DNA from: Nesterenkonia marinintestina
Lineage (GTDB): Bacteria > Actinomycetota > Actinomycetes > Actinomycetales > Micrococcaceae
Direction of reading: 5' to 3'
Assembly: GCF_025420485.1 (NCBI RefSeq)
Contig: NZ_JAOEFD010000006.1
Location: 62,001 to 126,000 of the forward strand
Length of the DNA stretch: 64,000 nucleotides
Positions 46,125-54,931 of this stretch are shown here, piece by piece. Each line of letters opens with the position of its first letter. The first letter of the stretch is position 1. The translations under genes were made by a program, and so were the position numbers. The notes under the pieces were generated by a model, which had not been told where the DNA came from, ran no database searches, and saw nothing but the letters and a program-made list of their open reading frames with translations.

Positions 46125-47447
46125 ATGGGCGACGAGCTGCGGGCACGGACGCGGATTTCCCGCACTGTGCTCGCAGTCCTCGTCCTCGCGACGGTCGGAG
46201 GCGCTCCGACCGCAGCCTGCGCCTCCCCTGAGGATCAGCCGTCCGGTGAGGACTCGGACGGACAGCCTCAGGGGAGCCCTGCGCCGGGGACGCCGGAGTC
46301 TGAGCCTGAGCAGACAGAGGAGCCTGAGCGGACCGAGTTCACGATCCTCTCCGCAGGGGACGTGCTGCCGCATATGCCCGTGGTCGACGGGGCGCGGCAG
46401 GACGACGGCGACCTCGACTTCCTGTCCCTGATGGAGCCGGTCGAGCCGTGGGTCGCCGGAGCGGACCTCTCACTGTGCAGCATGGAGGTTCCGGTGCACG
46501 TCGAGGGGGAGGACCCCACCGGATACCCCGTATTCGGCGCTCCGGACCAGCTGGTGGAGGACCTGGGAGCGCTCGGATTCGACGGCTGCAACACCGCGAC
46601 GAACCACTCCGTCGACAGCGGCATCGACGGGCTGGAGCGGACCCTGGACCTGTTCGACGACGCCGGTATGGGCCATGTGGGGACGGCCCGCACTCCCGAG
46701 GAGGGCGGACAGCCGCAGATGTATCGGCTCGAACGGGACGGTCGGGAGATCTCCGTGGCGCACCTGTCGACGACCCTGCTGCACAACATCCCGCCGCCCG
46801 ACGACCGGTGGCGCGTCACCGACGTCGACGCCGACGAACTCACCGTGATGGCGGCCGACGCGCGTGCCGACGGCGCCGACCTCGTGGTGGCCTCGGTCCA
46901 CTGGGGTGAGGAGTACGTCCACGAACCGGGAGAGCAGGAGCAGCAGTACGCCGCGTCCCTGGCCGAAGGCGGGGAGGTCGACCTCGTCTACGGCAACCAC
47001 TCCCACACGCCGCTGCCCACCGAGCGGCTCGACGGCGGCCCCGACGACGAGGGGATGTGGGTCGCCTGGTCGATGGGGAACTTCCTGTCGAACCAGGACG
47101 AACACTGCTGCGTCCCGGAGACCGCGACCGGGACGATGGTGCGCGCCGACGTCGAGGCCCGTGACTACGACGGGACCGGCGACGGGACCGGCGACGAGGT
47201 CCAGGTCCGGGTGACGGACCTGAGCTGGACGCCGGTCACCGTGGACCGTGTGGGGGAGCACCGCGGCATCCGACCGCTCACCGAACTCCTCGACCACGGA
47301 CTGCCCGCCGAGACCGGACTGACCGAGGAGATCGTCGGGGACCGGCACCAGCGGCTGCTCGACGTGATGGATGAGGAGTCCATGACGGCGGGTCCGCCCG
47401 CGGAGGACGAGCCCGCGGATGTCCAGGTGGAACCCCGCGACGGCTGA
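46125..47447 (+). CDS. CapA-family exported phosphoesterase-like protein
   Basis: The 440-residue protein has an N-terminal hydrophobic signal (about 11-31) ending at Cys32 with only a weak lipobox, a Pro/Glu/Ser-rich linker (about 35-70) and a CapA/PgsA-like calcineurin-type domain (about 72-370). Metal-site motifs are LSAGDVLPH, CNTATNHSVD, ASVHWGEEYV and VYGNHSHTPLP. Family members act in polyglutamate or surface polymer metabolism, but most are uncharacterised, and no pgs/cap partner gene is present here. It begins two bases after glmM, so it is co-transcribed with it. Confidence 0.85.
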   Translation: MGDELRARTRISRTVLAVLVLATVGGAPTAACASPEDQPSGEDSDGQPQGSPAPGTPESEPEQTEEPERTEFTILSAGDVLPHMPVVDGARQDDGDLDFLSLMEPVEPWVAGADLSLCSMEVPVHVEGEDPTGYPVFGAPDQLVEDLGALGFDGCNTATNHSVDSGIDGLERTLDLFDDAGMGHVGTARTPEEGGQPQMYRLERDGREISVAHLSTTLLHNIPPPDDRWRVTDVDADELTVMAADARADGADLVVASVHWGEEYVHEPGEQEQQYAASLAEGGEVDLVYGNHSHTPLPTERLDGGPDDEGMWVAWSMGNFLSNQDEHCCVPETATGTMVRADVEARDYDGTGDGTGDEVQVRVTDLSWTPVTVDRVGEHRGIRPLTELLDHGLPAETGLTEEIVGDRHQRLLDVMDEESMTAGPPAEDEPADVQVEPRDG

Positions 47448-47466
47448 ATCGGCAGCGACACGACGG

Positions 47467-47502
47467 AGGCGCCCCACCCGCGTCTCCGCGGGTGGGGCGC
47501 CT
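47467..47502. terminator. Bidirectional terminator between capA-like gene and mscL
   Basis: Perfect 16-bp stem (47467-47482 with 47487-47502) and a 4-base loop, placed between two converging genes and therefore able to serve both. Confidence 0.8.
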
Positions 47503-47523
47503 TAGTCCCTGGGGTCTTCCGGG

Positions 47524-47967
47524 TCAGACCTGTGGAGCCTGACCGCCGGCGTTCGGTGCGGCGCCGCCGGTGTTCTGAGCCTTCATGATGTCGCGGATCT
47601 CGGTCAGCAGCTGGACGTCTGCCTCGACCTCCTCCTCGTCGGTGATGCCGAGGCGGCGGTTGCGGGCCTCGATCATCTTGTTCATCGGCATGACCACGAC
47701 GAAGTAGATGGCCGCGGCGATGAGCAGGAAGTTCACGACCTGGGTGAGCAGGACGCCGAACTGGATGGCGTTGCCGTTGAGCATGACCACCGCGAAGTTG
47801 TCGAAGTCGGGGAACCCGACCAGACCGGAGATCATCGGCATGAGGACGTTCTCGACGAGGGCGTTCACGACGCCGGCGAAGGCCGCACCGATGACGACGG
47901 CGACCGCCAGGTCGATGACGTTGCCCTGCATGATGAACTCTTTGAAACCTTTAAGCATAGGCCACAT
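47524..47967 (-). CDS. mscL: Large-conductance mechanosensitive channel
   Basis: Emergency valve opened by membrane tension on osmotic downshock. About 147 residues from the ATG at 47967, six bases after GGAGGG; other in-frame starts are one codon upstream and three codons downstream. The first helix holds GFKEFIMQGNVIDLAVAVVI, the family hallmark. The second is FGVLLTQVVNFLLIAAAIYF, and the cytoplasmic helix LLTEIRDIMKAQ follows. The Ala/Gly/Pro tail is a little longer than in E. coli. Confidence 0.95.
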   Translation of the reverse strand: MWPMLKGFKEFIMQGNVIDLAVAVVIGAAFAGVVNALVENVLMPMISGLVGFPDFDNFAVVMLNGNAIQFGVLLTQVVNFLLIAAAIYFVVVMPMNKMIEARNRRLGITDEEEVEADVQLLTEIRDIMKAQNTGGAAPNAGGQAPQV

Positions 47968-48006
47968 CATAGACCCTCCGGTGAGTATGACGGCACCATG
48001 CCCCAC

Positions 48007-48151
48007 GAAGAAGTGAGTCGTGTCGCAGTATGATCTCCGTCTCGTCGGATGCCCGCCGCGGAGGCGTCCCTTGCGTTCAGCAACCGTTTCCCGAGCGGTG
48101 CGGTCCCGTACGCCTCGACGTCACATCCGTCGAGCCCTCGCGCGGTGCGCC
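48007..48151. other. Spacer between mscL and coaA
   Basis: 145 bases between the coaA stop and the mscL start, both on the minus strand. It should hold the mscL promoter. CATACT on the minus strand just before GGAGGG is a possible -10. No gene was seen. Confidence 0.4.
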
Positions 48152-49243
48152 TCAGACCTTGCGCAGCAGGACCCGAGAGACCGAATGGTCCTGGTCCTTG
48201 CTCATCACCAGCCGCGCCCGGGAGCGGGTCGGCTGGATGTTCCGGCGCAGGTTGGGGCCGTTGATGCGACGCCAGATGTCGGTGGCCTGCTCGACCGCCT
48301 CGTCGTCGGAGAGGAACGAATACTGGTGGAAGTAGCTCTCCGGGTCGGCGAAGGCGCCGTGTCGCCACCTCATGAAGCGGTCCACGTACCACTGCTCGAT
48401 GTGCGCCGGCTTGGCATCCACATAGATCGAGAAGTCGAAGAAGTCGCTCAGTGCGAGTCCCGTGGTCCCGTCCGCCCGCACACGCGCGGGCTGCAGCACG
48501 TTGAGCCCCTCGACGATGAGCACGTCGGGGCGACGCACGGAGATCTCCTCGTCCGGGACGATGTCGTAGTACAGGTGGGAGTACTTCGGGGCCCGCACCT
48601 CGGGCTTGCCGGACTTGACCTCTGCGACCATCCGCAGCAGGGCCCGCCGGTCGTAGGCCTCGGGGAAGCCCTTGCGCTCCATCAGGCCGCGCCGCCGCAG
48701 CTCCGCGTTGGGGTGGAGGAAGCCGTCGGTGGTCACCAGCTCCACCCGGGGGGTGGAGGGCCAGCGGCGCAGCATCTCCTGCAGCACGCGTGCGGTGGTG
48801 GACTTCCCGACGGCCACGGACCCGGCGACGCCGATGACGAACGGGGTGCGGCGCGTGGTCCCGCCGAGGAAGTCGTTGGTGGCGCTGCGCAGGTGCGCCG
48901 AGGCCTCCACATAGATGGACAGCAGGCGGGAGAGCGGCAGATAGATCTGCTCGACCTCACCGAGGGAGAGGTGCTCGCCGATGCCGCGCAGCCGGTCGAC
49001 GTCGTCCTGGTTCAGCGGCTGCTCGATCGTGTCGGCGAGCCGGGCCCAGGCACGCCGGTCGAGCTCCACGAAGGGGGAGTAGTGGCCGTGGTCCTCCACC
49101 GTCGGGGAACCTGCCCAGGGAGCGGTCTCGGCCACAGCCGCGGGGACGGGGCCCGAGGGATGCGGCTCCCGGTGGACCGGCTCCCGACCGGCCGCCTCGG
49201 AGGCGTCGGGGCGCCGCGGCAGATCAGGGCAAGGCGAGGACAC
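48152..49243 (-). CDS. coaA: Pantothenate kinase, type I
   Basis: First and regulated step of coenzyme A synthesis. 363 residues from GTG 49243, longer than the 310-320 of typical CoaA because of about 45 extra Pro/Ala/Glu-rich residues at the N-terminus. P-loop GVAGSVAVGKSTTARVL, TTDGFLHPNA, YYDIVPDE and DVLIVEGLNVLQP are diagnostic. TATCGT (49255-49250 on the minus strand) lies six bases before the GTG, which suggests a leaderless message. A start further inside the gene would give a more normal length and cannot be excluded. Confidence 0.94.
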   Translation of the reverse strand: MSSPCPDLPRRPDASEAAGREPVHREPHPSGPVPAAVAETAPWAGSPTVEDHGHYSPFVELDRRAWARLADTIEQPLNQDDVDRLRGIGEHLSLGEVEQIYLPLSRLLSIYVEASAHLRSATNDFLGGTTRRTPFVIGVAGSVAVGKSTTARVLQEMLRRWPSTPRVELVTTDGFLHPNAELRRRGLMERKGFPEAYDRRALLRMVAEVKSGKPEVRAPKYSHLYYDIVPDEEISVRRPDVLIVEGLNVLQPARVRADGTTGLALSDFFDFSIYVDAKPAHIEQWYVDRFMRWRHGAFADPESYFHQYSFLSDDEAVEQATDIWRRINGPNLRRNIQPTRSRARLVMSKDQDHSVSRVLLRKV

Positions 49244-49266
49244 ACAGACACGATACGCTATATCCC
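49244..49266. promoter_or_regulatory. Divergent coaA/glmS start region
   Basis: Only 23 bases separate the coaA GTG (minus) and the glmS ATG (plus). TACGCT (49254-49259, plus) lies seven bases before glmS, and TATCGT (49255-49250, minus) six bases before coaA, so the two candidate -10 boxes overlap. Neither gene has a Shine-Dalgarno sequence. Both -35 regions would lie inside the opposite gene. Confidence 0.5.
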
Positions 49267-51138
49267 ATGTGTGGAATCGTCGGATACATCGGTCGTCCTG
49301 AGAAGAGCAGCGACCATCAGGCCCTCGACGTCCTCCTGGAGGGGCTGCGTCGACTCGAGTACCGCGGCTATGACTCCGCCGGAGTGGCGACCGTCGCCGA
49401 CGGCGTCGTCGAGACCCGGAAGAAGTCGGGCAAGCTGGCCAACCTGATCGGAGAGATCGAGGCCGAGGCCATGGCGCCGGCGTCGTTGGGCATCGGGCAC
49501 ACGCGCTGGGCCACCCACGGCGGCCCCACCGACCAGAACGCCCACCCGCACCTGGGCGACGACGGCGGTCTGGCCATCATCCACAACGGCATCATCGAGA
49601 ACTTCGCCGAGCTGAAGGAGATGCTGCTCGCCGACGGCGAGACCTTCGACTCCGAGACCGACACCGAGGTCGCCGCCAAGCTCATCGGCCGGCTCTTCGC
49701 CGGCGACGCGCAGGGCGACCTCACTGAGGCCGTGCGCCTGGCCAGCAACCAGCTCGAAGGCGCCTTCACCATCCTCGCCGTCCACGCGGACCAGCCCGAC
49801 CGTGTGGTCGCCTCCCGCCGCAACTCTCCGCTGGTCATCGGTCTGGGCGAGGGGGAGAACTTCCTGGGCTCCGACGTCTCCGGCTTCATCGACTTCACCC
49901 GCGACGCCGTCGAGCTGGAGCAGGACCAGATCGTCACCATCACCACCGACGACTTCCGCATCATCTCCTTCGACGGCTCCGAGGCGCAGGGGCGCCGCTT
50001 CCGCGTCGACTGGGACGCCGCGGCCGCCGAGAAGGGCGGCTACGACACCTTCATGGAGAAGGAGATCCACGAGCAGCCCAAGGCCGTGGAGGACACCCTG
50101 CTCGGACGCACCGACGCCGAGGGCCGCCTCGCCCTCGACGAGCTGCGGATCGACCCGGAGGAGCTGAAGAGCACCTCCAAGATCATCGTGCTGGCCTGCG
50201 GCACCGCCGCCTACGCCGGCACCGTGGCCAAGTACGCCATCGAGCACTGGTGCCGCATCCCCGTCGAGGTGGAGCTGGCCCACGAGTTCCGATACCGCGA
50301 CCCCATCATCGACGAGTCCACTCTGATCGTGTCGATCTCGCAGTCGGGCGAGACCATGGACACCCTGATGGCGGTCCGCTACGCCAAGGAGCAGGGGGCC
50401 CGCACGCTGTCCATCTGCAACACCAACGGCTCCACGATCCCCCGCGAGTCCGACGCGGTGCTCTACCTGCACGCCGGACCGGAGATCGCGGTGGCCTCCA
50501 CCAAGGCGTTCCTGGCGATGATCACCGCCGCCTACCTGCTGGGCCTGTACCTCGGTCAGCTGCGCGGCCAGCTCTTCACCGGACAGATCCGGGACATCCT
50601 CGCCGACCTGCACAAGATCCCCGGCAAGATCCAGGAGATCCTGGACGACGCCGATCGGGTCAAGCAGCTGGCCGCCGAGATGAAGGACACCCCCTCGGTG
50701 CTCTTCCTCGGCCGCCACATCGGCTACCCGGTCGCCATGGAGGGGGCGCTGAAGCTCAAGGAGCTCGCCTACATCCACGCCGAGGGCTTCGCCGCCGGTG
50801 AGCTCAAGCACGGGCCCATCGCGCTGATCGAGGACGGCCAGCCGGTCTTCGTCGTCGTGCCCTCGCCCCACGGCCGCGACTCGCTGCACGCGAAGGTCGT
50901 CTCCAACATCCAGGAGGTGCGCGCCCGCGGGGCGAAGACCATCTCCGTGGCCGAGCGCGGCGACGACGCGGTCGAGAGGTTCTCCGAGTCGGTGTTCCAC
51001 GTCCCGGAGACCCAGCCGCTGCTGATGCCGCTGCTGACCACCGTGCCGCTGCAGATCTTCGCCTGCTCCCTGGCCTCGGAGAAGGGCTACGACGTGGACC
51101 AGCCGCGCAACCTGGCCAAATCGGTCACCGTGGAGTGA
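49267..51138 (+). CDS. glmS: Glutamine--fructose-6-phosphate aminotransferase
   Basis: Makes glucosamine 6-phosphate for the cell wall. 623 residues. Cys2 of MCGIVGYIG is the glutaminase nucleophile. The N-terminal domain includes [18 protein letters not shown], and two SIS sugar-isomerase domains (about 300-610) include [21 protein letters not shown] and the C-terminal NLAKSVTVE. No glmS ribozyme precedes it; there is no room and no such sequence. acpS follows after four bases. Confidence 0.97.
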   Translation: MCGIVGYIGRPEKSSDHQALDVLLEGLRRLEYRGYDSAGVATVADGVVETRKKSGKLANLIGEIEAEAMAPASLGIGHTRWATHGGPTDQNAHPHLGDDGGLAIIHNGIIENFAELKEMLLADGETFDSETDTEVAAKLIGRLFAGDAQGDLTEAVRLASNQLEGAFTILAVHADQPDRVVASRRNSPLVIGLGEGENFLGSDVSGFIDFTRDAVELEQDQIVTITTDDFRIISFDGSEAQGRRFRVDWDAAAAEKGGYDTFMEKEIHEQPKAVEDTLLGRTDAEGRLALDELRIDPEELKSTSKIIVLACGTAAYAGTVAKYAIEHWCRIPVEVELAHEFRYRDPIIDESTLIVSISQSGETMDTLMAVRYAKEQGARTLSICNTNGSTIPRESDAVLYLHAGPEIAVASTKAFLAMITAAYLLGLYLGQLRGQLFTGQIRDILADLHKIPGKIQEILDDADRVKQLAAEMKDTPSVLFLGRHIGYPVAMEGALKLKELAYIHAEGFAAGELKHGPIALIEDGQPVFVVVPSPHGRDSLHAKVVSNIQEVRARGAKTISVAERGDDAVERFSESVFHVPETQPLLMPLLTTVPLQIFACSLASEKGYDVDQPRNLAKSVTVE

Positions 51139-51142
51139 GCCC

Positions 51143-51496
51143 ATGATCGCCGGAATCGGAGTCGACGTGGTCGACGTGGTGCGCTTCGGCGAACAGCTGC
51201 GCCGGGCGCCGGCCCTGCGCGAGCGTCTGTTCGCGCCCGCGGAGCGGGAGCTCAGCACCCGATCCCTGGCGGCCCGATTCGCAGCCAAGGAGGCCGTGGC
51301 CAAGGCGCTGGGTGCTCCGGCCGGCATGAACTGGCAGGACTGCCGGGTCGTCCCCGACGCCGACGGTGCGCCCCAGATCGAGGTGGTGGGGACCGTCGCG
51401 CAGGTGGCCGAACGGCGCGGAGCGGTCCGCTGGCACCTCTCCCTGAGCCACGACGGCGACATCGCGACCGCCATGGTCGTGGCCGAGAAGGCCTGA
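51143..51496 (+). CDS. acpS: Holo-[acyl-carrier-protein] synthase
   Basis: Transfers phosphopantetheine from CoA to acyl carrier protein. 117 residues, normal for AcpS. Metal-site motifs are [12 protein letters not shown] at the start and [13 protein letters not shown] in the middle. It continues the wall/cofactor cluster after glmS. Confidence 0.95.
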   Translation: MIAGIGVDVVDVVRFGEQLRRAPALRERLFAPAERELSTRSLAARFAAKEAVAKALGAPAGMNWQDCRVVPDADGAPQIEVVGTVAQVAERRGAVRWHLSLSHDGDIATAMVVAEKA

Positions 51497-51506
51497 CTTC
51501 GCCGCA

Positions 51507-53015
51507 GTGACCTCGGACGCGCTGATCCCGCTGCACACCGGCCGTCAGGTCCGGGACGCTGAGGCACCCCTGCTGGACGCCGGACATGGTCCCGGCCTGA
51601 TGTCCCGCGCCGCCCACGGTCTGGCGCTCACGGTGCTCCGCACCCTGCGGGAACGGACCGGCCGGGTCTACGGGACGACGGTGACCGGTCTGATCGGCCC
51701 GGGGAACAACGGCGGCGACGGCCTCTTCGCGCTCGCCGCCCTGCGCCGACGCGGGGTCGACGCGCGAGCTGTGCTGCTGCGCGATCGGGCGCACGCCGAG
51801 GGCCTGGCCGCCTTCCGGGCCGCCGGGGGTCGGATCGACGAGACCGTCGTCCGGGTCGCCGACGTCGTCGTCGATGCGATCATCGGCACCGGCACCTCCG
51901 GCGGCTTCTCCCTGCCCGAGGTCCGCGGCCTCGCCGAGGCCCTGAGCCGCACCTCCACCGCGGTGATCGCCTGCGACGTGCCCTCCGGCGTCGCCCCCGA
52001 CACCGGGGCCGTGGCGGGGGAGGCCGTCCGGGCCGACGTCACCGTCACCTTCGGAGGGACGAAGCTCGGGCTCGCCGTCGGCGAGGGGGCCCAGCTCTGC
52101 GGCACGGTGGTGCCCGTGGACATCGGGCTGGGGGACCATCTCGCCGAGGTCGCGGAACGGTCCGCGCGCCGACGCATGCTCGTCGTCGCGGACCCGATGC
52201 CCGGCGGCCCTGATGCCCGCGACCACAAGTACTCCCGCGGGACTGCGCAGGTGGTGGCCGGATCGCCGCGCTACCCCGGAGCCGCCGCGCTGACCGTCGG
52301 CGCGGCGGTCCGGACCGGCTGCGGCATGGTGGCGCTGCACGCCTCCGGTCCGATCCTGGACCGGACGATCGCCCGACACCCCGAGGTCGTCGGCGCCGAT
52401 CACGACATCTCGGAGCGCGTGCGGGCCGCGGCGGTCGGTCCCGGGATCGGCGACGACCCCGGTCAGGTCGCCGCCCTGCACCGCTGCCTGGACTGGGCCG
52501 AACGCACCGGGGGGCGGCTGATCCTCGACGCCTCCGCCCTCGGACTGCTCCGGGACCGTGTCGCGGCGCCTCCCCTGCCGGTCGGCACGCTGCTCACCCC
52601 GCACCTGGGAGAGATGCGCGCCCTGCTGCGGGCCGCGGGCCGGACCGATCTGCTCGACTCGCTGGAGTCTGACCCGGTGACCGCCGTGGAGTCGCTGGCC
52701 TGCCATCTGGGCTGCACGCTGCTGCTCAAGGGCCCGAGTACGATCATCGCCGCACCCGCCGCTGAGACGCTGATCCACCGGACTTCGGCGCCCGGGCTGG
52801 CCACGGCCGGCAGCGGGGACGTGCTCACCGGGATCCTCGCCGCCTCGGCGGCCACCGCGCCGGCCCGGGTGACGACGGCGCGCCTGGCCGCCTCGGCGGT
52901 GCACCGGCACGCACAGGCCGCCCATCGGCTGGATCCGGAGGGCCGCGGACGCTTCGGAGCGTCGTCGCTGATCGGAGCCCTGGGACCCGCCGGCGAGGTC
53001 TCCGCCGGTCGATAG
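51507..53015 (+). CDS. nnrD: Bifunctional NAD(P)H-hydrate epimerase/dehydratase
   Basis: Repairs hydrated NADH and NADPH. 502 residues from GTG 51507. The N-terminal YjeF-type epimerase domain (about 1-215) has PGNNGGDGLFAL and the acidic DVPSGVAPDTG. The C-terminal ADP-dependent dehydratase domain (about 225-495) has the ATAGSGDVLTGI active-site loop. The TAG stop codon is also the first half of the TAGACT box that precedes alr. Confidence 0.93.
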   Translation: MTSDALIPLHTGRQVRDAEAPLLDAGHGPGLMSRAAHGLALTVLRTLRERTGRVYGTTVTGLIGPGNNGGDGLFALAALRRRGVDARAVLLRDRAHAEGLAAFRAAGGRIDETVVRVADVVVDAIIGTGTSGGFSLPEVRGLAEALSRTSTAVIACDVPSGVAPDTGAVAGEAVRADVTVTFGGTKLGLAVGEGAQLCGTVVPVDIGLGDHLAEVAERSARRRMLVVADPMPGGPDARDHKYSRGTAQVVAGSPRYPGAAALTVGAAVRTGCGMVALHASGPILDRTIARHPEVVGADHDISERVRAAAVGPGIGDDPGQVAALHRCLDWAERTGGRLILDASALGLLRDRVAAPPLPVGTLLTPHLGEMRALLRAAGRTDLLDSLESDPVTAVESLACHLGCTLLLKGPSTIIAAPAAETLIHRTSAPGLATAGSGDVLTGILAASAATAPARVTTARLAASAVHRHAQAAHRLDPEGRGRFGASSLIGALGPAGEVSAGR

Positions 53016-53018
53016 ACT
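53013..53018 (+). promoter_or_regulatory. alr -10 box overlapping the nnrD stop
   Basis: TAGACT ends six bases before the alr ATG, the spacing of a leaderless start, and its TAG is the nnrD stop codon. There is no Shine-Dalgarno sequence before alr and no clear -35. Confidence 0.45.
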
Positions 53019-53024
53019 GCGCCC

Positions 53025-54221
53025 ATGACCACAGCGGAGGAACTCGAGCGCGTCGCCGTCATCGATCCGGCGGCCGTCCGCCACAACGTCTCCACCATCG
53101 CCGGGTACGTCCGGCCGGCCAAGATGATGGTCGCGGTGAAGGCCGACGGCTACGGGCACGGTGCGGTCACCGCGGCGCAGGCGGCATGGGAGGCCGGGGC
53201 CGACTGGATCGGCGTCGCCCACCTGACCGAGGCCTTCGCCCTGCGCGACGCCGGCGTCGAGGCGCCGATGCTGGCCTGGCTGCACACCCCCGACAGCGAC
53301 TTCGCCGAGGCCGTGCGGCGCTCCGTGGACATCGGTATCTCCGGCTGGGAGCTGGACCCGGTGGCCGAGGCCGCCGAGGGGCTGCAGACCCCGGCGCACG
53401 TGCACCTGAAGATCGACACCGGTCTGGGTCGCAACGGCTGCACGGCAGAGGCCTGGCCCGCGCTCATGGCCCGGGCGGCCGAACTCCAGGACCGGGGCCT
53501 CATCTCCGTGGTGGGCATCTTCACCCATTTCGCCGTCGCCGACGAGCCGGACCGGCGGGAGACCGACGAACAGCTGGCCACCTACCGGTGGGCGCTCGAG
53601 GTCGCCGAGTCGGTCGGAGTGCACCCCTCGCTGCGTCACGCGGCGAACACGCCCGCGGCGCTGTCCCGCCCCGACGCCCACTTCGACATGGTCCGGGTCG
53701 GCGTGGGCGTCTACGGGCAGAGCCCCTTCGCCGACCGCACCGCCGAGGACCTGGGACTGCGTCCGGCCATGGAGGTCCGCACCCGGGTCGCCCATGTGAA
53801 GGTGGTCCCCGAGGGGCAGGGCATCAGCTACGGGCTGACCCACCGGGTCGACCGCCCCACCGCCCTGGGGCTGATCCCGATGGGCTACGGGGACGGTGTG
53901 CCGCGCATCGCCGTGCATGCCCCGGTCCGCATCGGTGACAGGATCTACCGATCAGTGGGTCGTGTGGCAATGGATCAGTTCGTCGTCGACCTCGAAGACC
54001 CCGAGACGTCGGTCCGGGTCGGTGACGAGGTGGTCCTGTTCGGCGGGGACTCCGGGGTCTCCGCCGCCGACTGGGGCGCGGCCGCCCAGACCATCAACTA
54101 CGAGATCATCACCCGGATCGGCCCCCGTGTCCCGCGCCTGGTGAGGGACTCCGATGCCGAGGTCCGACCAGAGGCGGCCGAGGCCGGTCCGGCTGACGTC
54201 GTCGCCGGGACCACGGCATGA
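53025..54221 (+). CDS. alr: Alanine racemase
   Basis: Makes D-alanine for peptidoglycan using PLP. 398 residues. The PLP lysine is Lys39 in MVAVKADGYGHG. The catalytic Tyr of the second domain lies in GQGISYGLTHRVDRP, and MGYGDGVPRIAVH follows. The stop overlaps tsaE by four bases, the common actinobacterial alr-tsaE-tsaB-rimI-tsaD order. Confidence 0.96.
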   Translation: MTTAEELERVAVIDPAAVRHNVSTIAGYVRPAKMMVAVKADGYGHGAVTAAQAAWEAGADWIGVAHLTEAFALRDAGVEAPMLAWLHTPDSDFAEAVRRSVDIGISGWELDPVAEAAEGLQTPAHVHLKIDTGLGRNGCTAEAWPALMARAAELQDRGLISVVGIFTHFAVADEPDRRETDEQLATYRWALEVAESVGVHPSLRHAANTPAALSRPDAHFDMVRVGVGVYGQSPFADRTAEDLGLRPAMEVRTRVAHVKVVPEGQGISYGLTHRVDRPTALGLIPMGYGDGVPRIAVHAPVRIGDRIYRSVGRVAMDQFVVDLEDPETSVRVGDEVVLFGGDSGVSAADWGAAAQTINYEIITRIGPRVPRLVRDSDAEVRPEAAEAGPADVVAGTTA

Positions 54222-54787
54222 GCCCCGAGCTCCACGAGGTGCCGCACTGGTCGGTCACGATGGCGCTCGAGGATCTCGAGGACACCGCGCGTCTGGCCCG
54301 GGACCTGGCCGCTCGGCTGCGAGGCGGTGACCTGCTGATCCTCACCGGGGATCTCGGCGCCGGGAAGACGACCTTCACCCAGGCGCTGGCCGAAGCGCTC
54401 GGGGTGCAGGGCAGGGTCAGTTCTCCCACCTTCGTGATCTCGCGGGTCCATCGGGGGTCCGGCGGGCCGGATCTGATCCACGTGGACGCCTACCGCACCG
54501 ACGCCGCCGGTCTCGAGGACCTGGACCTTCTGGGCTCCTCCGCCGACGCCGTCACCGTGGTCGAATGGGGACGCGGACTGGCCGAAGCGGCGCTGACCGG
54601 CGCCTCCGGCTCCTGGCTCGACCTCGAGCTGCATCCTGAGGGTGCCCAGGTCGGTGTCGAGGGCGAGTTGGTGACCGACTTCTCCGAGTCGGAGGATGAC
54701 GACCTCGGCACCGCTCGTCGGGCGGTACTGAGAGGATTCGGCCCTCGGTGGTCCGTGGCGCCCCGGATCAGCCTGCCCCGACGGTGA
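54218..54787 (+). CDS. tsaE: tRNA t6A biosynthesis ATPase TsaE
   Basis: P-loop ATPase that drives turnover of the TsaB-TsaD complex making t6A37 in ANN-decoding tRNAs. 189 residues. Walker A is GDLGAGKTT (44-52), followed by SSPTFVISRVH and the Walker B-like IHVDAYR. The C-terminal 40 residues are acidic and longer than in E. coli TsaE. The ATG is coupled to the alr stop. Confidence 0.94.
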   Translation: MSPELHEVPHWSVTMALEDLEDTARLARDLAARLRGGDLLILTGDLGAGKTTFTQALAEALGVQGRVSSPTFVISRVHRGSGGPDLIHVDAYRTDAAGLEDLDLLGSSADAVTVVEWGRGLAEAALTGASGSWLDLELHPEGAQVGVEGELVTDFSESEDDDLGTARRAVLRGFGPRWSVAPRISLPRR

Positions 54788-54832
54788 GTCGGGCAGGACC
54801 GCCCACTCATCCGTCTCCTGACCCTCACCCCT

Positions 54833-54906
54833 CATCGAATCCCCGATTCCTGCGGCGTGTCGGGTCGGAATCGGGGTGAACTGCAGCTGGGATCGGGGAT
54901 TCGATG
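54833..54906 (+). promoter_or_regulatory. Mutually exclusive hairpins before tsaB
   Basis: The segment 54833-54847 is perfectly complementary over 15 bases to 54892-54906. Its 3' part together with the next bases (54841-54850) is also complementary over 10 bases to 54867-54876. The two stems cannot form together. The distal arm ends 25 bases before the tsaB GTG. This is the architecture of a switch or attenuator, or of a regulator-binding repeat. Confidence 0.5.
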
Positions 54907-54931
54907 CGCGGCGGACCACTACCATGGAGGG

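Noticed and set aside
49244-49266. glmS ribozyme
   Set aside because: Only 23 bases precede the glmS start, with no ribozyme core sequence.
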